A stretch of 64,000 nucleotides of DNA from Streptomyces sp. NBC_01549 (GTDB taxonomy: Bacteria; Actinomycetota; Actinomycetes; Streptomycetales; Streptomycetaceae). Below are positions 58,078 to 64,000 of this stretch, piece by piece. Below the pieces are notes generated by a model, which did no database searches, was not told the origin of the DNA, and saw only the letters and a list, made by a program, of their open reading frames with translations. The translations under genes and the position numbers were made by a program. Position 1 is the first letter of the stretch, and each line of letters begins with the position of its first letter. Location: positions 1-64,000 of the forward strand of contig NZ_JAPEPW010000005.1 in NCBI RefSeq assembly GCF_026339955.1, in the 5' to 3' direction.

Positions 58078-59958
58078 TCACTCCTGTGACTGCGCATGGT
58101 GGCGGGTCAGGGCCTGCCAGCGGCGCTCGAAGTCGACGGCCTGTTCGGCGATGTAGTCGGTGGTGAGGGGCTTGTTGTGCTGCGCGGCGATGCCGTGGGC
58201 TGCGCACTCCTGCGCAATGGCTTCCGGTGACGGGGCTTCGTTGCGCACCCGCTGCTCGGCCCAGAGGTTGTAGACGCGGAACGGCAAGAGGTAGCGGCGC
58301 AGGGTGGACGGGCTGACCGGTTTCCCGCCGCGGCCGTACATCTCCTTCTTGCTTGCAAGGTAGGCAGACAGCTGGTCGGCCTCCCGCGTCGAGGACAGTT
58401 CTTCGCCGCCCTGCTGGTTCTGGAATTCCAGCCAGGCAAGGTAGTAGCGGTCGACGGTGGTGAGTGCGGCGGCCTCCGGCGTTGAGTCGTCCTCATTCGT
58501 CGATTCGTCGATGGCGGCGCTCACCCTGGGAGTGCGCAATTCCTTGGCGGGGTGCGCTCCCGCGCCGACCGGCGTCTGCTCGCCCTCGTTCGGGAGCGGC
58601 TCGTCGGAGAGCGGCTGTTCGGCGGAAGCGGCGGCTTCCTCGCCGGGCGGTTCCGCTTCGTCGAACTCGCGCTGCCGGAAGGCGGCGACGTAGCCCTCCA
58701 GGTCTTCTCCCGTGATGGGCTGGCCGTTTCCGCCGGTGATCTGGTCCCGCTGGTAGACGTATGTGGCGAGAGTGGCGGCATCGGGGTAGGCGCCGTGCTC
58801 CTGCGCGTACGCGAGCCAGGCGTTGTAGAAGTAGTCGCCCCAGCCGTCGTCGCCGTTCAGGTCTTGAGGATCTGCCCCGGTGTCGGCTGAGGGCGTGTGG
58901 CGCTCCTTGAGGAGCCTCAGCAGGGGTTCGAGTTGCTCGTCAGACAGTGGCCCACCGGCCGCGGTGGCGATGCCGTACTGGTCTTGGAGCCACAGGGCGA
59001 ACTGCGCGCTCGTGGGCTCGAATCCGAAGGCGGCCATCCAGTCCTGGTAGGCGTTGGCGAGGTGTTGGGCGTTCCCCGCGTCTCCACGTTCGTGCGTCTG
59101 CTCGGGGTGTGCGGCTCGGGTCTGCTGCATCGGCTGGGGCTCCGCGCCGTCCGCGTTCACGGGTTCCTGCTCTTTGTCGACGGCGGCCTCGAGTTCGGGG
59201 CTCTGCCGCTGTGCCGGAACCGGGGTCCGCTCGACGGTGAACTGGATCGGCGGCTCGTCAATGCCGGCGGCGGCCAGTCCGGCCGGGGCCGTCTCCGCGA
59301 GGGGGACGCCGTAGCGGGCCAGGCGCAGCGGCATCAGCGACTCCACCGGGGCCTTGCGCCGCCAGGCGCGGCCGAAGCGGGAGCGGAGGCTGGCCTGGTA
59401 GACGAGGCGTTCCTGTTCGAGCTTGATGACCTGCTCGTAGGAGCGGAGTTCCCACAGCTTCATGCGACGCCAGAGGAGGAACGTCGGGATCGGCGAGAGG
59501 AGCCAGCGAGTGAGGCGGACTCCTTCCATGTGCTTGTCGGCCGTGATGTCGGCGATCCGGCCGATCGCATGGCGGGCGGCCTCGACCGCGACCACGAACA
59601 GGACCGGGATGACCGCGTGCATGCCGACGCCCAGCGGGTCCGGCCAGGCCGCCGCGCCGTTGAAGGCGATCGTCGCGACCGTCAGCAGCCACGCCGTCTG
59701 GCGCAGCAGCGGGAAGGGGATGCGGATCCACGTCAGCAGCAGGTCCAGGGCGAGCAGGACGCAGATGCCCGCGTCGATACCGATCGGGAAGACGTACGCG
59801 AAGTTCCCGAAGCCCTTCTTGAGGGCCAGCTCGCGCACAGCCGCGTACGAACCCGCGAAGCCGATACCCGCGATGACGAGCGCACCGGCGACGACCACAC
59901 CAATGAGGACTCGATGTGCTCGGGTCAACGGGGGCATCGGACGGTTTCCCGCAGCCAC
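58078..59958 (-). CDS. DUF2637 (SpdB-like) membrane protein, copy 2
   Basis: This is a 626-residue paralogue of 46056-47939 with the same four N-terminal helices (VLIGVVVAGALVIAGIGFAG and so on), RRMKLWELRSYEQVIKLEQE, an acidic middle and three C-terminal helix modules (YYLAWLEFQNQQG, YFYNAWLAYAQEHGAYPDAA). GTG 59958 has AGGAG upstream. N-terminal protein sequence is highly conserved between copies but silent sites differ widely. Probably a plasmid-spread protein. Confidence 0.83.
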   Translation of the reverse strand: MAAGNRPMPPLTRAHRVLIGVVVAGALVIAGIGFAGSYAAVRELALKKGFGNFAYVFPIGIDAGICVLLALDLLLTWIRIPFPLLRQTAWLLTVATIAFNGAAAWPDPLGVGMHAVIPVLFVVAVEAARHAIGRIADITADKHMEGVRLTRWLLSPIPTFLLWRRMKLWELRSYEQVIKLEQERLVYQASLRSRFGRAWRRKAPVESLMPLRLARYGVPLAETAPAGLAAAGIDEPPIQFTVERTPVPAQRQSPELEAAVDKEQEPVNADGAEPQPMQQTRAAHPEQTHERGDAGNAQHLANAYQDWMAAFGFEPTSAQFALWLQDQYGIATAAGGPLSDEQLEPLLRLLKERHTPSADTGADPQDLNGDDGWGDYFYNAWLAYAQEHGAYPDAATLATYVYQRDQITGGNGQPITGEDLEGYVAAFRQREFDEAEPPGEEAAASAEQPLSDEPLPNEGEQTPVGAGAHPAKELRTPRVSAAIDESTNEDDSTPEAAALTTVDRYYLAWLEFQNQQGGEELSSTREADQLSAYLASKKEMYGRGGKPVSPSTLRRYLLPFRVYNLWAEQRVRNEAPSPEAIAQECAAHGIAAQHNKPLTTDYIAEQAVDFERRWQALTRHHAQSQE

Positions 59959-60116
59959 GTCTCACTCCTCTCTTCATGCCTCACAACACAGCAGGTCTCA
60001 CCCTTCCATGGAGGTGCGCGGTTGTAAGCCCGTAGGCCACCGGGGAGGCGGCTTCGGAAGGGAAAAGTGATCATTGCCGCATTGGGGAGGACCAGAACGC
60101 GGCATGATGCAGCAGC

Positions 60117-60962
60117 ATGTTGAAGCAGATTGACGCCACGACGCTGTATAGCGCTGTCCGCTTGACGGTGCGCTTCTCCGAGTACGGAGCGACCCGTCCT
60201 GGTGCTGGGATCGGAACCGGGTTCATCGTCCGGGCCGGCGACGGTCGCGATGATGCCCAGTACCTCGTCACGAACCGTCATGTGGTCGACCCCAACTACA
60301 CGAAGAAGCGTGGCTGGGAGCTGAGCGAAGTCCGGATCCACGGCTACTTCCAGAAGACGCGAGAGCCGCAGTCCTCTCCTGTATGGCAGGAGGCGGTTCT
60401 GCGGGCTCCCGTCGTTCATACCTCGCCCGCTTGGCACGTAGACCTGGCGGTGCTGCCTCTCGGGACAGGTGACGGGCTGGAGGTCGTCGCGGGGAGCGGC
60501 CGATTCAACTCTCTACCGGTGCAGATTCTCGCCAACAGGCAAGACTTCAGCAGAGGCGAAGTCACGGTGGGGCGGCAAGTTCTGATGCCGGGCTATCCCG
60601 GGATCAACGAAACGGTGGCGAAGCGCCCGATCTTGGTTGGGGGAGTCATCGCTACGGACCCTCGGTTCCCTGCCGCTGTCGGAGCAGACGAGTATCCCGA
60701 CGAGGTCCTGTGTCATGCCTTCAGCTGGAATGGAATGTCCGGCTCCCCCGTGCTGTGCATGGTGCCCAGGCCCACGACGTGGGACGACTTTGGGTCAGGA
60801 GGATCGAGCTTGAGGGCGGTGCTGGCTGGCGTGAATGCGGGACACATCGAGCCGCGCAGTGACGCGGCAGCCGGGGTGATCTCACGATTCGTACGGGGTG
60901 ACGTGCTGGCGGGTCTGCTCCGTCAGGCCGGCGTGGACATCTTCGAGCTGCCCTTCGACTAG
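60117..60962 (+). CDS. trypsin-like serine protease
   Basis: This is a 281-residue protein with a chymotrypsin-fold triad: His55 in LVTNRHVV, Asp109 in WHVDLAVLPL and Ser208 in WNGMSGSPVL. There is no signal peptide, so it should act in the cytoplasm. The motif TGFIV before the His and LAGVNAGHIEPRS after the Ser fit bacterial trypsin-like peptidases found in defence or toxin loci. It stands alone between the DUF2637 gene and parB. Its start (ATG 60117) has a weak ribosome-binding site. Confidence 0.85.
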   Translation: MLKQIDATTLYSAVRLTVRFSEYGATRPGAGIGTGFIVRAGDGRDDAQYLVTNRHVVDPNYTKKRGWELSEVRIHGYFQKTREPQSSPVWQEAVLRAPVVHTSPAWHVDLAVLPLGTGDGLEVVAGSGRFNSLPVQILANRQDFSRGEVTVGRQVLMPGYPGINETVAKRPILVGGVIATDPRFPAAVGADEYPDEVLCHAFSWNGMSGSPVLCMVPRPTTWDDFGSGGSSLRAVLAGVNAGHIEPRSDAAAGVISRFVRGDVLAGLLRQAGVDIFELPFD

Positions 60963-60968
60963 AGCCAA

Positions 60969-61001
60969 CGGCACCTACCCCTGTTCATCGGGTGGGCGCC
61001 G
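60969..61001 (+). terminator. imperfect hairpin after the protease gene
   Basis: CGGCACCTACCC (60969-60980) pairs with 60990-61001 at 10 of 12 positions plus one wobble, around a 9-base loop, eight bases after the protease stop. Beyond it the gap to parB (61002-61324) holds only the parS-like site 1 and an AT-richer promoter-like stretch. Confidence 0.5.
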
Positions 61002-61220
61002 TAGCCGTATTCCGTCGGAATATTTGCGGCTCGCCTGTGGAGTTGAACGGATGCCTTGAGGCGCTCGAGGGCTGCCTGCGTGTCTTCAACGACCCGAGCG
61101 GGTTCAGGGAAGCCACATCGCACCTGCGCGGCTGGGGCCGGGGTAGCGCGACTGGCCTGACATCAGAGTGAACTTTCCGGATGAATGGGCTGGAAGATGC
61201 TTCAAGTCCCCATTCTGGTG

Positions 61221-61245
61221 CCTGTGATTGCGGCGCAATCACAGG
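61221..61245. other. parS-like site 1 (12-bp arms)
   Basis: CCTGTGATTGCG-G-CGCAATCACAGG is a perfect palindrome with 12-bp arms around one base, 80 bp upstream of parB. It is the longest of five sites sharing GATTGCG-N-CGCAATC in 2.5 kb around parB-parA, so it is the best candidate centromere or autoregulatory operator. Confidence 0.75.
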
Positions 61246-61324
61246 CCGTGTGCCCGAGAGGCTCGCCTCGGCGGATAGGCTCACGCCCGCGCATCTGTTT
61301 CAACCACCCCCTTCGGAGACGTCC

Positions 61325-62494
61325 ATGCCTCAGAAACCCGGCCTCAATCGGAACCTTTCCGCGGAGAGGATGGCCCGGAAGGCGCAGACTCAGCAGGCGC
61401 GCCTCGTGCCGCAGGGGTTGCCGACGGTGCGCCCGGATCAGTTGATGGCGAGCCCGGAGAACGGTCGCAAGAAGCTGCTGAAGATTGCCGAGCTGGCGGA
61501 GTCGCTGCGCAGTGACGGTATGAACACCGCGATGACGGTCATCCCTCCGGACGTCTACATCAAGGCGTATCCACAGCATCGGGAAGCTGTCGAGGCCGGG
61601 GTGGCCGCTGGTGTGCTCTTCGTTGTTCACCACGGGCACCGGCGCCTGGCCGCCGCAATCCAGGCCCCTCTGGACGCTGTGCCGATCCTGGTGCGTCACG
61701 ACATGCCAAGCCTTCGCATCGCCGCCATCCAAGAGAACCTTCAGCGGATGGGCTTGAACCCGATCGAGGAAGGCGTGGAGTTCCAGGAGGCATTGGCGGA
61801 GAAGGACGACGACGGCAAGAGCCTCTCGCAGCGTGAGCTGGCCAAGCGAGCGGGCTGCTCCCAAACCTACGTGTCCCACCGTGTTGCCCTTCTGCGCTTG
61901 GTCCCCGACCTCCGGCAGGCCGTCATCAGGCACTGGATGAAGGAGCAGCAACTCCCGGACGCCGAGTCGGGCTCGGATGACGAGGCCACGTCGGCCCTGC
62001 TATTGCCGGTTCGCGAGGCTGCCACGGTCTACGCACGACTGCGCACGGATCTACAGGAAGCGTTCATCCGTGGTGAGCTCACGGCTATGGACGCGGCCGT
62101 GGTCAGCAAGTTGCCGGTGGACCAGCAGGCGCTGCCTTCGGGCGAGGCCGAAGCTGATTGCCCCGCAATCAATACCGAGGATGCGCCTAAGGCTGCCCTG
62201 CCGGTGCCACGGGGGAGTGAGGTCCCGATCCCGGAATCCCCGGCGGCCGACGGGCAGCCGGGGACAGTGTCTGCGACAGGGCGGCAGGACGCTCCGAAGC
62301 CGGCCGGTCGAGACACTGCGCAGGAGTCTTCGTCCCAGACGGACACGACTGCGAAGGCGACAACCGCTGTCGCCGAGCAGGTCGAACCCCGCGGGGTTCT
62401 GGTTGTGCGGAGTGTTGAGGAACTGGCGAGCGGCATCCAGGAGCTGCTGAGCCCGAGCGAGGTCGAGGACTTGAAGAGGCTCCTTTCATCCTGA
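61325..62494 (+). CDS. parB: ParB-family partition protein
   Basis: This is a 389-residue protein from ATG 61325 (CGGAG upstream). The ParB N-domain includes GVLFVVHHGHRRLAAAIQAP and ENLQRMGLNPIEEGVEFQEA (the CTP-binding and box II region). The helix-turn-helix is LSQRELAKRAGCSQTYVSHR. A long disordered linker leads to a C-terminal dimerisation part (VEELASGIQELLSPSEVEDL). It binds the parS-like palindromes around it and works with ParA to segregate the plasmid. One degenerate site lies within its own gene. Confidence 0.9.
   Translation: MPQKPGLNRNLSAERMARKAQTQQARLVPQGLPTVRPDQLMASPENGRKKLLKIAELAESLRSDGMNTAMTVIPPDVYIKAYPQHREAVEAGVAAGVLFVVHHGHRRLAAAIQAPLDAVPILVRHDMPSLRIAAIQENLQRMGLNPIEEGVEFQEALAEKDDDGKSLSQRELAKRAGCSQTYVSHRVALLRLVPDLRQAVIRHWMKEQQLPDAESGSDDEATSALLLPVREAATVYARLRTDLQEAFIRGELTAMDAAVVSKLPVDQQALPSGEAEADCPAINTEDAPKAALPVPRGSEVPIPESPAADGQPGTVSATGRQDAPKPAGRDTAQESSSQTDTTAKATTAVAEQVEPRGVLVVRSVEELASGIQELLSPSEVEDLKRLLSS
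62155..62171. other. parS-like site inside parB (one mismatch)
   Basis: TGATTGCCC-CGCAATCA matches the consensus with one arm mismatch, in the disordered linker coding region. Its presence in coding sequence supports the idea of a spread-out centromere, but it is the weakest of the five. Confidence 0.45.
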
Positions 62495-62507
62495 ATCGGA
62501 CACCCTC

Positions 62508-62540
62508 GTCGCCCCACCGGGTACGACCCGGTGGGGCGAC
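62508..62540 (+). terminator. hairpin terminator after parB
   Basis: The arms 62508-62521 (GTCGCCCCACCGGG) and 62527-62540 are perfect 14-bp complements with a 5-base loop, 13 bases after the parB stop. parA is therefore probably transcribed from its own promoter in the parS-containing gap, contrary to the usual coupled order. Confidence 0.85.
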
Positions 62541-62631
62541 TGGTTTTGGGAAAGGCGGCCCTGTAACGTGCCGCGCAGAATCGCACCGTCGTCCGCACCG
62601 ACTTCTCTTGTGTAGGCGTCGAACCTGATGT

Positions 62632-62650
62632 GTGATTGCGGCGCAATCAC
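62632..62650. other. parS-like site 2 (9-bp arms)
   Basis: GTGATTGCG-G-CGCAATCAC is a perfect palindrome in the gap between the parB terminator and parA. Confidence 0.75.
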
Positions 62651-62761
62651 CTCCACCTGGATCCGAGTGGAACCGGTGCCCGGCTCCGAGCAACGCCGGC
62701 TGACCCATCGCACATCCTGCTGACTGGGCGCTTCTGAATCGCGCAATCTGCCGCCAGATGC

Positions 62762-62776
62762 GATTGCGCCGCAATC
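62762..62776. other. parS-like site 3 (7-bp arms)
   Basis: GATTGCG-C-CGCAATC is a perfect palindrome just upstream of the parA ribosome-binding site, with a half-site CGCAATC at 62742. Position suggests repression of parA. Confidence 0.7.
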
Positions 62777-62792
62777 ATCCGTGGAGGCACCC

Positions 62793-63704
62793 ATGACTTC
62801 ATCAACCAATCGCCGCACCGTCCGCGATGCGCTCGAGACACGCCAGCTCGCCCGCATCATCGCCCTGACCAACCAGAGTGGCGGGGCCGGCAAAACGACC
62901 TCGGCGGTCAACATTGCGGCATGCGCCGCTGATCTGGGCTACCGGACTCTCGTCATCGACGCGGATGCCCAGTGCGACGCCTCGGCTGCCTGTGGCTACG
63001 ACGCACCGGACGACATCCCCGACCAGGCGAACCTGTACGACGCCCTTACCGGCGCCGCCAAGATCGAGGATGCGATCGTCCCCGCTCTGGCTGGCCCCTT
63101 GGGGGAAGAGGGGTCGACGCCGATCCTCAACATGTCCGTAGTGCTGGGGTCCAGCGAGCTGGAGGAAGCCGAGCAGCTCCTCGCGCCCAAGACCGGACGC
63201 GAATTCTGGCTGCGGACCCAGATCGAGCGGATCCGCGATTCCTACGACTTGATCCTTGTCGACTGCCCCGGCAATCTCGGACTCATCGTGGTGAACGCGA
63301 TCGTCGCTGCGGATGAAGTCGTCGCCTGCGTCAAGCCGGGATGGAAGGAGCTCCGAGCCCTCACGCGCATGGAGACGAAGATTGACACGCTTCGTGAAAC
63401 CTTCTCGCCCATGGGTGCCCAGGCTGAACTGAGCAACATCCTCATCGTGGACTGTCCGACGACTCGGAACCAGGGAGCGGTGTACGACGACAGCCAACAG
63501 CAGGCGAAGGATGCGTACGAGGAGATGGTCCTGCCCACGGTGCGCCGGAGTCCTCGGATCCCGGAGGCCTACGCCGCTCAGAAGGTGCTTCGCTTCTACG
63601 ACCCGGTGACCGAGAACCCGTCGAAGCTCACACCTGAGACTGCCCTCTCGGCGACCGACGACTACTACCTTGTCACTCAGGCGCTCGGCTTCACCCGCCG
63701 GTGA
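62793..63704 (+). CDS. parA: ParA-family partition ATPase
   Basis: This is a 303-residue protein from ATG 62793 (GTGGAGG upstream). The deviant Walker A is NQSGGAGKTTSAVNIAACAA, with the signature position Ser instead of Lys. Walker A' is LVIDADAQCDAS and Walker B is LILVDCPGNLG. The C-terminal region reads VLPTVRRSPRIPEAYAAQKV. It drives plasmid segregation with ParB. It follows parB, whereas the usual order is parA-parB. Confidence 0.92.
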   Translation: MTSSTNRRTVRDALETRQLARIIALTNQSGGAGKTTSAVNIAACAADLGYRTLVIDADAQCDASAACGYDAPDDIPDQANLYDALTGAAKIEDAIVPALAGPLGEEGSTPILNMSVVLGSSELEEAEQLLAPKTGREFWLRTQIERIRDSYDLILVDCPGNLGLIVVNAIVAADEVVACVKPGWKELRALTRMETKIDTLRETFSPMGAQAELSNILIVDCPTTRNQGAVYDDSQQQAKDAYEEMVLPTVRRSPRIPEAYAAQKVLRFYDPVTENPSKLTPETALSATDDYYLVTQALGFTRR

Positions 63705-63708
63705 CTGC

Positions 63709-63725
63709 TGATTGCGGCGCAATCA
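63709..63725. other. parS-like site 4 (8-bp arms)
   Basis: TGATTGCG-G-CGCAATCA is a perfect palindrome five bases after the parA stop. After it, 63746-63790 has an inverted repeat TCAGGGCCC...GGGCCCTGA with a 27-base loop, a possible terminator. No gene is evident in 63726-63967. Confidence 0.72.
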
Positions 63726-63967
63726 ACGCCTATGCCTTAGCTGCTTCAGGGCCCTGCACGTCTCGGCAATGCCGGACAGCGGGGCCCTGATCTCATTGCG
63801 GTCTGGTCTGGCCTTGTCGGTGACAACGCGGCGCCGGTGGGCGCCCGATCTCACCAGGCTGCGGCAGGTACGCCCTCCGCGGTCAACCCGAACCGGCAGA
63901 CTGCGTCAGCATCGTCGTGCCGCCCGATGCGCCGCCAGTGTGTGGCGAGTTCACTGAGTGCGTTGGG

Positions 63968-64000
63968 ATGACCACCATCAACCGCACGCCGGATGAGCTT
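63968..64000 (+). CDS. possible start of a gene cut by the window edge
   Basis: ATG 63968 opens a frame MTTINRTPDEL that runs to the last base. A weak purine-rich stretch precedes it. Too short to identify. Confidence 0.3.
   Translation, partial: MTTINRTPDEL

Noticed and set aside
63712..63957. 81-codon plus-strand frame after parA
   Set aside because: Starts within parS-like site 4, shows no domain and Arg-rich shadow composition.

Overview
The window is very GC-rich, with the codon use, GTG starts and gene families of Streptomyces or a close actinomycete. A partition locus (parB, parA, palindromic parS-like sites), a tandem-duplicated winged-helix protein beside a repeat-rich gap, a conjugative secretion operon and a Tad/Flp pilus operon together suggest a conjugative, probably large plasmid. 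A conjugative element integrated in a chromosome is less likely but not excluded. No integrase, tRNA or rRNA was seen.

Region 1 (1-5.5 kb) is an oxidative gene cluster. A divergent TetR regulator (cut by the left edge) and a perfect 16-bp inverted-repeat operator control a P450, its 3Fe-4S ferredoxin, an FAD ferredoxin reductase and two SDR dehydrogenases. Region 2 (5.0-10.9 kb) is a scrap zone. It holds a TetR without its DNA-binding half, a DinB fragment, an SDR fragment, the 3' end of a group II intron and about 1 kb of decayed sequence. Three intact small-molecule reductase genes and a second TetR gene sit among these.

Region 3 (10.9-15.3 kb) has an excisionase-like DNA-binding protein, an unusual C5-cytosine methyltransferase with a zinc ribbon, and a frameshifted PAPS-reductase-like protein. 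The last two share a leader motif and are bounded by strong hairpin terminators. Region 4 (15.4-19.0 kb) carries a membrane protein and the tandem winged-helix protein, a replication-initiator candidate, followed by a gap full of GGTCGGG and TGCGCA repeats, a candidate origin.

Region 5 (19.05-31.96 kb) is a translationally coupled conjugation operon: TcpC-like, small membrane protein, PrgI/TcpE-like, VirB4 ATPase, membrane proteins, transglycosylase/NlpC hydrolase, VirD4-like ATPase and a replication-relaxation protein. Region 6 (32.1-45.4 kb) encodes envelope lipoproteins, an OmpA-like protein and a Tad operon (CpaB, CpaE-like, TadA, TadB, TadC, small TM proteins, TadE/TadG-like), ending in a LysM-BTAD protein.

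Region 7 (44.2-60.0 kb) is a module, BTAD end - DUF3846-like - DUF2637, present twice at an offset of 12,007 bp. Between the copies lie an intact IS5-family element, a WXG100-like gene and a roughly 2,190-residue polymorphic-toxin-type gene. That gene is broken by two single-base frameshifts and ends in a caspase-like domain. Region 8 (60.1-64 kb) has a trypsin-like protease and the partition locus. Function calls are from motifs read by eye; no database search was possible.
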